Shown here: positions 1-10,650 of the stretch, in pieces
How the letters are laid out: each line of letters opens with the position of its first letter
Numbering within the stretch: position 1 is the stretch's first letter
Source of the DNA: Hexactinellida sp. DTS-2022
Lineage: Eukaryota; Porifera; Hexactinellida
Assembly (NCBI GenBank): GCA_028753945.1
Contig: JAPNXP010000001.1
Span: 11,150,501-11,214,500, forward strand
Direction of reading: 5' to 3'
DNA length: 64,000 bases
Translations under genes and position numbers: made by a program
Notes under the pieces: generated by a model
Database searches by the model: none
Told to the model about the DNA's origin: nothing
Seen by the model: the letters and a program-made list of their open reading frames with translations, nothing else

Positions 1-133
1 CAGTCATTTATACTAACTATTCAAACGATTTGTATTTGGAACTATACGTCAACAACGGATTCACTTAATTAATCTCAAACTATTCTTCGTCAGTTTCAAA
101 ACCTGTTAATGAATACTAATGCATCCGAAGAAT

Positions 134-211
134 AAGTAGGCGAAATGACACTAATCTGATATTAGTAGGCAAAATGGGAGTAGGCAAAGTGGGAGTAGGC
201 GAGATGGGAAT
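134..211. repeat. short tandem word array
   Basis: About four imperfect copies of a 13-14 base word reading AGTAGGCRARRTGGG follow one another. No coding potential is seen. It may be the subterminal part of a transposon whose ends lie outside the window. Confidence 0.5.
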
Positions 212-454
212 ATCCCAAAAAGTTCTTTGCAAAACGAAATCAAATTCAAGCCCGATTTACTAACTACTTTATTTATTCACATTTTGGTACTTTAACTATA
301 CGTATATACATCATGATGTATAAAGTAGAATTTTTGTTTATTTTGCTTCAATTTTCCTCGCTGTCAGTATCCTAACTCCCTATATAGCCGCTAGATATTT
401 TAATCACTCACTCCTTATCCAGACTGATTTATTCTGCTAAGAGACAGCCGAATA

Positions 455-819
455 CCTTATTATAGGAAATTAAGGCGCCATGAAATTAACGCGAATTTCT
501 CCAAATCGCGTTAATTTCATGGAGCGTTAATTTCCATGACCTTAATTTCCTGCTATTTAGCAAAATTATGCAATGGATGGACAAACTTCCGAGCTACATA
601 TTTTAAGATGTGCAACTAGTTTGAAAGGATATACCATGTCTATCAAGTAGATTAGAAGCCTATTTGGGCACAATAATAGTATTAAATCAGGAGATTAATA
701 ATCCTGAATTTTTAAATAAAATTTATTCGCGTTAATTTCATGTATTTGAAATGTTCAGCTCCAATTCGCGTTAATTTCCTTCGCGTTAATTACACGGCGC
801 GTTAATTTCTATAATAAGG
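455..819. mobile_element. foldback MITE with GCGTTAATTTC words, TA target site
   Basis: Inverted ends read CCTTATTATAGGAAATTAA on the left and the complement of CCTTATTATAGAAATTAAC on the right, each flanked by TA, the duplication expected for Tc1/mariner-pogo elements. The interior repeats the word CGCGTTAATTTC(AT) about seven times in both orientations. No transposase is present, so it is non-autonomous. Confidence 0.7.
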
Positions 820-902
820 TACTCTCTCTCTCGTGTGCTGAGATCAAATTTGAGAGTGATTAAGTTTCATTCCACAAATAAAGTTATGTACAACTACAAG
901 CA

Positions 903-1018
903 CAGACGGCGCCAGAATTTCCAGGTAGGGGAGCTCTGGGGGGGGGGGGCAGGGGGGATTTCAGGGGGGGCCACGCTGTACAACATTGTTATTCTAGGGG
1001 GGTCAAAGAGGGGGGCCA
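903..1018. mobile_element. fragment of a CAG-GGCGCC hAT-like MITE
   Basis: The start CAGACGGCGCCAGAATTTCC and the following G-runs match the complete 72-base element at 48769-48840. The right inverted end cannot be identified, so this is a truncated or expanded copy. The long G-runs create an open frame here that is not credible as a gene. Confidence 0.5.
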
Positions 1019-1161
1019 TGTTTTTTTTAACAAGTGTCCCTATACCTCGAAGATAAAAACACACTTTATATTATGAATTGATTATTTATAATTGTATACT
1101 TGAAGTATTGGTGATATTTGTTCTATTGTCTCTTCAAAAAATGAAATAAATATTTTTTTAG

Positions 1162-1748
1162 AAGCGTGAATTTGTGAAGGCACCAATAAACAGCATGCAG
1201 ATACACCATAACGGAAATTTACATTGGGTTTGTTCAAGATTGACTGAAGAAGGTGTATTTTTATACGACTCCACGTTTTCTGGAAGGACAAGTGAAGAAC
1301 TAGACATTCAACTGGCATTATTATATGCTAATAATGCTTCTTCGCTCCATGTTAATGTTGTACCCATTCAACAGCAACGTGGCGGATCGGACTGCGGTCT
1401 TTTCGCAGCTGCAGTTTGTACTGTGTTGGCCTCTGGGGATAATCCACTAATATCAGATGGCGTCAAGCTAACATGCGTAGACATTTAATAAAGTGTAATG
1501 AGACAGAAAATCTTACTCCCTTTCCTACAGTCCGAAGACCAAATACACTAGTAGAACCGGAATTGAAGTACGATCAGACCACCTCATTAGTGATAGAAAT
1601 ATGGTGTGTATGTAGGCTACCACAGTTTGCATATAATAATATGGTAGAATGTAAAAAATGTAAAAAATGGTTTCATAAGCCTTGTATTGGGCTTCCTGAC
1701 GATAATGGAAAAGTTGTGAGATTTCCCTGCCCTATCTGCACTTACTAA
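1162..1748 (+). pseudogene. Ulp1/SENP-like cysteine protease plus PHD finger, transposon-borne, frameshifted
   Basis: A T-rich stretch ending in AG at 1160-1161 looks like a splice acceptor before the first codon used here. The frame then shows the order of a C48 (Ulp1/SENP) peptidase core: His in GNLHWV, Asp in LYDS, and Gln then Cys in IQQQRGGSDCGLF. Near 1465 the frame must change by one base, after which a second open frame from 1473 carries MRRHL..C...PFP and a PHD finger (CVC...C..C..WFH..C...CPIC) ending at a TAA at 1746-1748. Ulp1 domains with zinc fingers are common companions of large eukaryotic DNA transposons, and a KDZ-like transposase lies tail to tail at 2338-4384, so this is probably the accessory gene of that element. 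The upstream exons are not recognisable. The frameshift suggests it is dead, unless an unseen splice joins the two frames. Confidence 0.7.
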
Positions 1749-2337
1749 AGACATCCAGTCTATTCTGTGACACCAATTATTATTAAAACTAATCAGCATA
1801 GGTATTATACAAGAAGACTATTATTTTGTGATTACCTATGTACTCATCATATTAGCACAATTTGTTGATTTAGGATAGCTAAAAAGTATCTTGTATTAAA
1901 AAATACATTTCTATTCTCATATATGATATTTGGGTTGAGATCCGCCTTAGAACTGAAAAGATCTGTTCTCAAGCTTGGGAGTTTTTACGTTTCATTTCTT
2001 CAGTTTGAATAGCTTTCATTGAATAAGATGGTGTGCATCTATGATTCACAAAGTGGAATCTATCTACTAAAAAGGCTGTGTCCCGAAATAGTGTAGGGTC
2101 CCTAAATTAAGAAATCCATGAGTTGTTAGAAAATAAGGTATATACTATATATGTATATTTATATAAATTAATAATATATAGTGCTTTTGGTTATCATAAT
2201 AACTTTGCTTTTAGTACATCAATAATTGACAAGTTTCAACATTATTAGCAATTGAATTTTTTAACTGTAACCTAGGGATCCTGTGTTAAGAAGATTACTT
2301 TAATCAATAATCCAGGAGACGTATAATAAACTTTACC
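1749..2337. other. spacer between the convergent transposon genes
   Basis: AT-rich sequence. The exon that should continue the KDZ-like transposase past its donor at about 2337 was looked for on the minus strand here and not found, so the 3' part of that gene seems lost. Confidence 0.5.
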
Positions 2338-4384
2338 TCATTAAACATGTAGTATGCAAATTACATGCGTTGTCATAAATAATAATCTTTGGTGGTCTCT
2401 TAAAAATACTGATTATAATATTGTAGACTATTATCGTTGATTCTCGTTCTCTAAGGATCTCAAACCCATAACAAACTTTGTGCTTGCACGCCATAACCAG
2501 CATTCCTGGAGAGAATCGATTGTGTTTAGGATAAATTTTCGAACATTTGACATGCGATTCAGCCTTCTCTAATTCATAAGAAGGAATTCTAGAGAATTTT
2601 GAAATCATAATACAAGCAAAATTACTATGAAAATAATATTTACGATATAAAAAACTTACTTGTAATTGATAGGGAATGCAGGGAAATAATTGAAATAATA
2701 ATTGTTTGGATTGTTATATTCTACAAGTTGACGGGTAGGTTGTTTGGATAGATAGTCTATTTTCATTAATATTACTGTTAAAAGGGGAATAATAATGTGA
2801 TGTAGTGCCATTTGTCCATCGTTATTAATTCTGGCTGTAAGTGAATCAAACAGTTGTTTAATTGAATTCAGTTTTGCAAATATTGGTTGAAGTTAATTTG
2901 TCGAAATATATTTTCCCTTTGATAACATTACTAGAGATTTACGCTCTTTTTTGGTTAGCAGTGTGCATTGAAATATACCACTTAATGGTGAAGGATAACT
3001 TAGTGAATTAATAACAGCATTTACTCGGGGAAAATCATTGAGAATTTTTCTCCAACCATCGATTTTTACAGTACTGTATAATATATAATCCATAAACTCA
3101 ATGTTGTTAATGGAGTTTATCATTTCAGTAAAAATTTTTTCCTTCAAACCAACCGAACAATATTCTTTTAATAGTTTTCTTGCGCCAGGATTTGGAATAA
3201 AAACACGTTCGGAAAATGGAATTAGGTTGAATCGTTGATTTTCATCCGTCAAATAAGGGATTTCAGGAATTTGTTTCAAGGTTCCTAGTGTAATGCCATC
3301 CAAAATAACGACTTCTGGATTATCTTTATATGTAGGACATTTAAATCTTGCTTGATAATCTAAATTGATCATTCGTAAGTATGCGTTCCAACCGTGTTGA
3401 ACAATATGAAATAGATACCTGCTTTTCCTTCTCAACCTCTCTAAAACTTTATTTTTGCCCTAAATAGAAAGAAAATATTTATTGGAATCTCGCACGTGTG
3501 TGAATATAGTAACTTATTCATTAATCTCACCTTAAATAGCCATGTAAAGTATTTCTTGATGCAGTCATAAATTCACTATATTCATAGAGCATGTCATAGT
3601 GCAGGAAATACCGGTTATTAATGTTGAGCAAGAGTCTTGAGTTTCCATCAAATGATACTTTACAGCTGCAAGGACCACTGCATATAGAGCTATAAACTAT
3701 ATAAAATAATTAATATTTAAAAGAGTTAATCGTTAATTTACAAAATCAAAAGTATCATAATCGAATCCTACCTCTATGTTCAGCTAGTTCAATGATCGCC
3801 TTTGCAGTATATATGATAATTCCTTCTCGCACTAAGGTAACATTTTCTCTGAGATTGAATTCGTAGCCATAATCACAAAACTCTCTTTCTGGATATAGTT
3901 CAATAGGTAAATTCATTCTATCGCAATGTTGTTGGTTTTCATAAACAATTGCCATTTTTTCATCAAGAAATAGAGGTAGTGGTAGAGTTGAAATTGTTGG
4001 ATATACAATTTCTTTTGTGTAGCAGCTGTTGGCTGATTTAAATTACATTCTGTTAAGATTTTTTTCAAGGTTTTCGATTTAATACACTTGCCCAAACATA
4101 TATCACAGGACCACTTTGTTTCCTTATTATAAAAGTAATGAAAATCTTTATTATCAATTAGAACGATTGTTGAATATTGGGAATATAATACTTTGAATCA
4201 TTAAGATAATTTGGCTCATGGCATTCATATAGTCATTATCTGAGCACCGTTCAAAGGCAAGAATGTGAATGCAATTCTGATCACGACATTTTAAACATTC
4301 TTGGGCACTGATATCAATAACGACCTTGCTTTTGGTTAACGTAACTTTACCTACACATAATTTAGAGAATATTAAAATTTGCAA
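2338..4384 (-). pseudogene. KDZ-like (Kyakuja-Dileera-Zisupton type) transposase, multi-exon relic
   Basis: Read on the minus strand, several exon-like blocks fit a large KDZ-type transposase. A cysteine cluster (CLKCRDQNCIH) lies near 4280. A block near 3985-3775 ends at a GT donor, joining in phase to an acceptor at about 3690 and the block CSGPCSCKVSFDGN...LLLN. Block 3460-2896 holds DYQARFKCP...VVILDGITLG, runs into an in-frame TAA, and then stays open to a donor near 2655. Block 2624-2338 holds CKHKVCYGFE and IIIYDNACNLH, the part of the family around a conserved Asp, and ends at AG|GTAAAG. The 2655 to 2624 splice joins in phase. Damage includes the internal stop, a frame change near 3970, an unclear join near 3530-3460, and no downstream catalytic exon. 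Family assignment rests on motif recognition without a search. Confidence 0.62.
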
Positions 4385-4389
4385 TAATC

Positions 4390-5031
4390 TTGGGGAAAAG
4401 TAATATAGTACTTCGACTACCTGTTATATCGGTTTCAAAATCAGCCAGAACTGCTAAAAAACTATCACACAATTTCCATGCCTTGGATTTTACAATCAAT
4501 AGAGAAATGTATTGTTCCGAGGTAGATATTGGTAATATTGATTGTTCTTCCTCATCAGATATAAGAAAGCTGTAATTATTACCTACAATTGTAGAATTTC
4601 AAAGTAGAACATGTCGTTTACTAAATAGAATAATTACCTGTACTAGCTGTACTAAGGTTGATTTCAATATTGGTCTAAGTTAGACCAATATTAATAGAAC
4701 ATAACCTATTAATTAATTACAAGGAATCTGTTGCTTATATTTTTGTTATCAGAGACTGAATTAGATAAGAATGGACGAAGTAACAAAGTACTAAATGTAG
4801 TTCAAAATATTCATTTACATAACAACTAATGGGCGTTTAAAATGCTGGAACATTTTATGCCTATTCAAAAAATAATATTGTGGTCTCTACGCATTTACAG
4901 AAAACTAATAGTGCACACTTGACTCTGTGAGCATGCACACTCGACTTTTTAATACCTCCATAGTAGCCTGTGTTAAGAGGTATCGCAGTGCACAGATTAA
5001 ACTACGTGTACGATAATATATAACAGCCTCT
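4390..5031. other. AT-rich spacer with a 27-base palindrome
   Basis: No gene is recognised. At 4666-4692 the sequence AATATTGGTCTAA is followed, after one central base, by its exact complement, giving a near-perfect palindrome. A short open frame at 4390-4575 has no recognisable domain and starts with a non-ATG codon. Confidence 0.5.
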
Positions 5032-5174
5032 CCTTAGAGCAGGGGTTCCCAAAGTGGGGTCCGCGAGGCACTTTTTGTAGCACCGCGAGATATAATTAAA
5101 ACAATTTTTATAGTGAGATATTTTGCAAATTTTGTCTAAATAATCATTTCTTGTAAGCAAAGATTTTAGTAATA

Positions 5175-5329
5175 CAGTAAAACCTCCCAAGTAGCGGCAA
5201 CCTCCGAGAAGCGGCACAAAATCATTCTCCCGATGGGTCCCGCTTTGGGAGGTTTACCTGTACGAGCAACCTCCGAGAAGCGGCACAAAATCATTCTCCC
5301 GATGGGTGCCGCTTTGGGAGGTTTACCTG
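5175..5329. mobile_element. TA-flanked MITE, CAGTAAAACCTCCCAAG family
   Basis: Flanked by TA, it starts CAGTAAAACCTCCC and ends GGGAGGTTTACCTG. Two internal copies of CAACCTCCGAGAAGCGGCAC and its near-complement GTGCCGCTTTGGGAGG give two stacked hairpins. A partial relative lies at 43651-43740. The CAGT start and TA duplication suit mobilisation by a pogo/Tigger transposase. Confidence 0.78.
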
Positions 5330-5444
5330 TACAGGTTTAATATGTAGTATAACCATAGTTTCGCTTTTTTCTGTCATAATTTAGTAGTTTTTTCAAAAGT
5401 ATTTAAATTACAAGTTTAGCAATTTTTGTATATTATTTCATGGG

Positions 5445-5896
5445 TAGGGTTTTTAATCCCGGGATCCCGGGATCCCGATGCTATTTCACTAGGGATTGAA
5501 TCCCGGGATTTGATTTTCTAATCCCGGGATCCCGACCACCAGGTTAATAATCCCTTTTTCTATGTTAGATCTCTAAACATGATACGTATTGCGTTTTGAA
5601 AACTAGGCTGGCGATCTATTTTTATCCGAAACGATCTTAAGAAAGAAAAATAATTCAATATTTGTTCATCTTAATTCATTATTAATTCATTTTAATTAAA
5701 TCATTCATCAAAATACTAGATATAATATCCGGATTCGTTATAACTGGGAGTTGTCTGTAAATCTATTGTATTTTTATACTCATGACAATATATTATTATT
5801 ATATTTCTAATCCCGAGATCCCGGGATCCCGGGATTTTGAAAAATCAGATCCCGAAATCCCGGGATTGTTAAAATAGTCCGGGATTGTAAACGCTA
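5445..5896. mobile_element. non-autonomous hAT element built of CCCGGGAT words
   Basis: Starts TAGGGTTTTTAATCCCGG and ends with the complement of TAGCGTTTACAATCCCGG, with a perfect 8-base duplication, TTCATGGG, at 5437-5444 and 5897-5904. Both arms carry runs of the word ATCCCGGG that begins inside the terminal repeat. A degraded relative covers about 55403-56113. Confidence 0.87.
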
Positions 5897-5984
5897 TTCA
5901 TGGGGGACCGAAAGACGTTCCCAAATGAATATGGGGGCCAAAATGCCATTCTTTTCAAAAAGTTTGGGAACCACTGCCTTAGAG

Positions 5985-6813
5985 GATGCAAATAGATGCT
6001 TATTTTCTGTCTCTACATATATTATTGTATTTTGCATATGGTCGTAGTACCTTATTTAGGATCCCAGCCTGAGAGATATATTGTATAGTTTAACTGTATC
6101 AGATGTGTAATAAAATTGTGTATTCAGTTTTGATTGTTTTTTACCTGAGAATTATCAACATATTTACAGTATTCACCCCAATTGTAAAACCTCAAGTCTT
6201 AATGTCTTCTATCCAAAAATTACAAAGAAAATATTTATACACTCGGACCAAAAACATATGAAATATTTCGTCCGTATAGAGAATAACACAACTTACATAA
6301 CATAATTCCCAAACAAATTACATTAACGAATCACAACCCAGAAATAATTTTATGCGCGCGTTAAGTAGTGTATAATTTACTAGCCACATGTTTTGATAAT
6401 ACTGTTTTTGGAGGAGGGAAAGGTCACGTAGTGTATAACACGAAGGAACAAAGGTCTCGAATTGGCCGATATCGAAAGTCTCGCGTAATTAATTTATGTT
6501 GTTGAAATTCTGAGTGATGTTTCTCGTCACGTATGTTAATGAATATACATTTACTATGTCATACTCACTTTTTGAACAGGAAAAGAAAGGAGGTATTTCC
6601 AGTTCAGTAGTCAAATCAGATAAATAGATTAAAACTAGAGTATTTATAGCACGTGTGCTTATACGAGCACTTTCATGTCTAACGAAACAACACAGTTTGT
6701 TAAGTATTGTCGTAGGAATAATTGTTGTATAATGATTGTCGGAGTTCCGTAATTAATATGGAATTGTCACCCAGATTACATCAACAACGAATTGTTGATT
6801 TGGTTGAAGTTAC
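5985..6813. other. region upstream of the ABC transporter
   Basis: AT-rich sequence with no recognisable gene or repeat. It should contain the distal promoter of the gene that follows. No confident element beyond the TATA box could be called. Confidence 0.4.
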
Positions 6814-6820
6814 TATAAAA
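6814..6820 (+). promoter_or_regulatory. TATA box candidate
   Basis: TATAAAA lies 102 bases before the first in-frame ATG of the ABC transporter. In an AT-rich genome such a match can be chance, so the call rests mainly on position. Confidence 0.35.
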
Positions 6821-6915
6821 TAAGTCCGCAAGTATATATACTGCAAGTATGCAAGTATTCTTAAATCGGTTGATAATCTCAACAATCCACTTCGTTGTCC
6901 CATTTCAAAAAGTTA

Positions 6916-9900
6916 ATGTCATCACCTTCCAGGCATATATCATACTCCTCCTTAACCTTCTTGTGGATAGGATTATTTGGATGGAAAGAACTCTTGCAGA
7001 GGTCTCCAATAACACTCAACACTCTACCAAATGTGCCACAGAGTTTCGATGCAAATTATCTCTTCGAGAAATTCAACAAATATTGGAAGCTAGAACTAAT
7101 GCGAATGGAGAGTGGACAGGAACCAAGTATTTGGAAAGCTCTTCTCAAAACTACTCAATTCATACTTATCTATCTGACTATTGCGAGTTTAGCATTTGTC
7201 TTTTTGTATTTCGCATCAATACTTATACTAATATGGTTGATTGGTGCCATAGAAAATGTACATCAGTACAACAAACTACACTTGATTTGTATTGCAAGTC
7301 TGCTATCAATTTGTAGTGTAATGCAGAGTGTAATACGGAATACAGCTGAATACGGATTCAATATCATAGGTATGAAGATCAGAATTATGCTGACAACAGC
7401 CATATACCAGAGGCTACTCTCCATGTCTCACACACAAGTACAGAGCCTATCAGTCGGCAACATTCTGACCTTAGTGACCTCTGATCTCTACAAGTTTGAC
7501 TTATTCTTCAATACCATTCCAAATATTGTACTCACTCCCATTATTATAATACTAATCACTGGAATAACAAGCATAGAGTTTGGTTGGATATCCATCTTCA
7601 TATTGGTGTTCTTCATTATTCACCTGATAGTGCAATTGGGAATAGTGTCTGCGATATACCTCTTGTACCAACGGGCTCTGAGGTACTGCGACGAAAGGAA
7701 CAAGTGCATGCATGAATTCATAGAAGGATTTCGACTCATAAAGTGCTTCGCTTGGGAATATGCTGCAGCGAAAGCAATAAAACGAATCAGAAAGAGAGAG
7801 TTCTTGACTACTCTAGCACACACTTTTTTCGAATCCCTGTCTACTTCCTGGAGCATTTCGTTCCCACTTCTCTACATTATGGCCTCCTGTCTGAGTATCT
7901 ACGTGCTGACAGGGGGAGTCTTAACCTCCAGTAGAGTTTTTGGTCTCCTGGCATTCATGAGACTATATAGTAGCCAGTTTTCTCAACTTGCAATAGCGGT
8001 ATCAGGGCTTAGTGAAATGTCTGCGAGTATGAATAGGGTCAAATATATACTTAAATGTTCAGTGAAGAAAGGTGTAAATCTTCAAATATTTGATTTCGGA
8101 ACTAAAGTATCAATTCAAGTTGATAATGTAACAGCTGGACGGTTTAACGGAAACTTTAGTATCGATAAATCCATCCAGGATGTGTCAATAAAGCTGAGGA
8201 GAGGAGATAGTCTGTCTGTGATTGGGAAAGTGGGAGCTGGGAAGTCCTCCCTGCTGCTGGCCCTGAATAATGAGATTGACATAGTGAGTGGAGACATTAA
8301 ACTGTTTGGTTCGTGTGCATTCGTTCCTCAGGAGCCTTGGATACTGTCCACTTCCATTCGTGACAACATAACCTATGGCAGAGAATGGGACAGTGAGTGG
8401 TATGAACAAGTGGTGTCGGCCTGCTGTTTGAAAGTTGATTTTGGACAATTCAGAGAAGGAGATCTGACCATGGTTGGGGAGAGAGGCATCACACTGAGTG
8501 GGGGCCAGAAGGCAAGAATCAGTTTGGCTAGAGCGGTCTATTTCAACGCTGATATATATCTACTGGATGATCCCCTTAGCTCAGTGGACACAGAAGTAGC
8601 GAAAGGTCTCTTCTCCATATTTAGCCACGGAATACTCTCCAACAAAACAGTCATTCTAGTTACTCACTTACTTCAGTTTGCAGTTCAGACAGACTACATA
8701 CTGCTCCTAGATTCTGGGAAACAGGTGGCTTATGGAGAGTCTTCTGAGATAAGTAATATCCCAGCTTTCAAAGAATATTCCCAATATATAATTCATTCAA
8801 CAGTCAATAGAGACAACAGAGCTGAAGTGATAAAGGAATTCAACTCACTATGTTCTATGGGCGAAACAGAACCTACTCCATTGCAGAAAACTTCAGATTA
8901 CACTGAAAGAATCACTCGCTACGATGCAATATCTCTGTTAGTGTACGCTAAGTACATATGGACAGGAGGGAAAGCCCTCGGTGTAGCATCTCTGCTCTTC
9001 TTTCCACTCGTATCTTATTTTCTTCTTATTGTAGGAGTTAACTATTATTTAGTTTGGTGGATTGAGTCCAACTCTACTACATACTCTCACTCTAACCGAA
9101 CAAATTCATCCAATCCTCTCCTATTCCTCTCTCCCAACCACCGAGTGTATATATTTGTTGCTCTTTGTTTGGTGATCAGTCTACTTCTGGTATTTGCTAA
9201 TCTTACTTTATACTGGCTACCAGTGTTCTCTTCTTATCGACTGCACGAAACTCTGCTATGGAGAGTCTTGCGAGCCCCCAGCATGTTCTACTATAAGAAC
9301 TCTTCTGGCAGTATTATCAACAGGTTCTCAAAGGACATATTCACAATGGACCATATACTGCCATATCTGTATTTCCACTTTTCAAGCCAGATGTGCAGAC
9401 TATTATTCGCGGCTCTTTCTGCAGTTTTCACGCACTGGTTGACAATCGTTCCGAACCTAATTCTCCTGCTATTTTTATTGTTGTATCGATACCTACTTGT
9501 CCGAACAATTCGACAGATTAAACGGATTGAATCTGCAGCCAAGAGTGATGTCATATCCCATGTATCTCTCTCCTTGCATGGACTCACTACAATTCATTCA
9601 TTGGAACTGTTGCAGCATCAGAACAACAAGATGTGCAATCTGGAGAATTTCCATTCAAAGTGTTGGAGGGTATTTTTTGCATTTAGCCGCTCATTTGCAT
9701 TCCAACTTGACATCATCATCGCTATCTACTCATTAGCTGTGGCAGTCATCCTAATCATGCTAAGAGAACAAATCTCCCCTGTCTTGTCTGCATTCGCGTT
9801 ATCTCAGATATTCTACTTGCTAGACAGATCTCAGTATGCACTGCGTCTGAGTGCTGAGTTGGAAATGCACATGGTGTCTGTAGAGAGGGTGCTGGACTAC

Positions 9901-10650
9901 ATTAATATGCCACAAGAGGCTCCACTAACAGTCATGGGGTCTAAATTTATGGTGACACACGGAGACATTGAATTCCGGAATGTCCAACTGAGATACTCCC
10001 CCGACCTCCCTCTGGTCCTGAGAGACGTTAGTTTCCGAGTTAGTGCTGGAGAGAGACTCGGGATAGTGGGTAGGACCGGGGCTGGGAAGACCTCTCTACA
10101 AACCGCACTTCTCAGACTGGTGGAACTTTCCGCTGGACAGATTACCATAGACGGGGTGGACATAGGGAGTGTGGGACTCCACGAACTGAGAAGAGAGATC
10201 TCCATTATTCCTCAAGACCCCGTCCTATTCAGCGGTCCCCTCAGGTCTGCTCTCGACCCCTTCTCCTCCTTTCGAGACGAACAGCTGTGGCATGCGCTCG
10301 GAGAGGTTCAGTTGAGGGATAAGATCGAACAGCTGGATGGACAGCTGGGTTTCTCTGTGTCAGAAGGCGGGTCTAACTTCAGTGTGGGAGAGAGACAGTT
10401 GTTGTGTCTAGCTCGTGCTATCCTCAGACAATCTAGGATTCTAATGCTGGACGAAGCCACTTCGAATGTTGACTCTATCACTGACATGAGAATACAGCGA
10501 GTCCTGTCTACCAAGTTCAGAGACTGTACTCTCCTGACAATAGCACATAGAATAGACTCTGTTGTTGATTACGACAAGATTCTGTTGATGGACAATGGTC
10601 AAGTGGTTGACTGTGACACTCCTCAGAAATTGTTAGGCAATAGGACTTAA
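6916..10650 (+). CDS. ABCC/MRP-type full ABC transporter, intronless
   Basis: A single open frame of 1244 codons encodes a complete TMD1-NBD1-TMD2-NBD2 exporter expected in a membrane. The ATG at 6916 was chosen because an in-frame stop lies at 6874 and the protein then opens with the SSLTFLW segment typical of short MRPs such as ABCC4. TMD1 spans about residues 70-365. NBD1 has Walker A GKVGAGKSS (437-445), LSGGQ (527-531), LLDDP with the Asp-Asp pair typical of ABCC NBD1 (551-552), and the switch His at 584. TMD2 spans about 660-940. NBD2 has Walker A GRTGAGKTS (1052-1060), Walker B with catalytic Glu 1180 in LMLDEATS, and switch His 1211; its signature is FSVGE (1155-1159) instead of the usual LSVGQ. 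Family members export organic anions, conjugates or nucleotides; the substrate here cannot be read. No TMD0 domain or regulatory domain is present. The absence of introns is notable beside intron-bearing neighbours. Confidence 0.95.
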   Translation: MSSPSRHISYSSLTFLWIGLFGWKELLQRSPITLNTLPNVPQSFDANYLFEKFNKYWKLELMRMESGQEPSIWKALLKTTQFILIYLTIASLAFVFLYFASILILIWLIGAIENVHQYNKLHLICIASLLSICSVMQSVIRNTAEYGFNIIGMKIRIMLTTAIYQRLLSMSHTQVQSLSVGNILTLVTSDLYKFDLFFNTIPNIVLTPIIIILITGITSIEFGWISIFILVFFIIHLIVQLGIVSAIYLLYQRALRYCDERNKCMHEFIEGFRLIKCFAWEYAAAKAIKRIRKREFLTTLAHTFFESLSTSWSISFPLLYIMASCLSIYVLTGGVLTSSRVFGLLAFMRLYSSQFSQLAIAVSGLSEMSASMNRVKYILKCSVKKGVNLQIFDFGTKVSIQVDNVTAGRFNGNFSIDKSIQDVSIKLRRGDSLSVIGKVGAGKSSLLLALNNEIDIVSGDIKLFGSCAFVPQEPWILSTSIRDNITYGREWDSEWYEQVVSACCLKVDFGQFREGDLTMVGERGITLSGGQKARISLARAVYFNADIYLLDDPLSSVDTEVAKGLFSIFSHGILSNKTVILVTHLLQFAVQTDYILLLDSGKQVAYGESSEISNIPAFKEYSQYIIHSTVNRDNRAEVIKEFNSLCSMGETEPTPLQKTSDYTERITRYDAISLLVYAKYIWTGGKALGVASLLFFPLVSYFLLIVGVNYYLVWWIESNSTTYSHSNRTNSSNPLLFLSPNHRVYIFVALCLVISLLLVFANLTLYWLPVFSSYRLHETLLWRVLRAPSMFYYKNSSGSIINRFSKDIFTMDHILPYLYFHFSSQMCRLLFAALSAVFTHWLTIVPNLILLLFLLLYRYLLVRTIRQIKRIESAAKSDVISHVSLSLHGLTTIHSLELLQHQNNKMCNLENFHSKCWRVFFAFSRSFAFQLDIIIAIYSLAVAVILIMLREQISPVLSAFALSQIFYLLDRSQYALRLSAELEMHMVSVERVLDYINMPQEAPLTVMGSKFMVTHGDIEFRNVQLRYSPDLPLVLRDVSFRVSAGERLGIVGRTGAGKTSLQTALLRLVELSAGQITIDGVDIGSVGLHELRREISIIPQDPVLFSGPLRSALDPFSSFRDEQLWHALGEVQLRDKIEQLDGQLGFSVSEGGSNFSVGERQLLCLARAILRQSRILMLDEATSNVDSITDMRIQRVLSTKFRDCTLLTIAHRIDSVVDYDKILLMDNGQVVDCDTPQKLLGNRT

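Larger units (their letters stand above)
5040..5976. mobile_element. non-autonomous hAT element, CAGGGGTTCCCAAA ends
   Basis: The element begins CAGGGGTTCCCAAAGTGG and ends TTTGGGAACCACTG, and is flanked by a perfect 8-base duplication, CCTTAGAG, at 5032-5039 and 5977-5984. Ends beginning CAG and 8-base duplications are the hAT signature. It encodes no transposase and has itself been entered by a TA-type MITE (5175-5329) and by another hAT element (5445-5896). Confidence 0.88.

Noticed and set aside
6849..7316. Open frame overlapping the start of the ABC transporter
   Set aside because: It is out of frame with the transporter and has no domain; the transporter frame explains the sequence.
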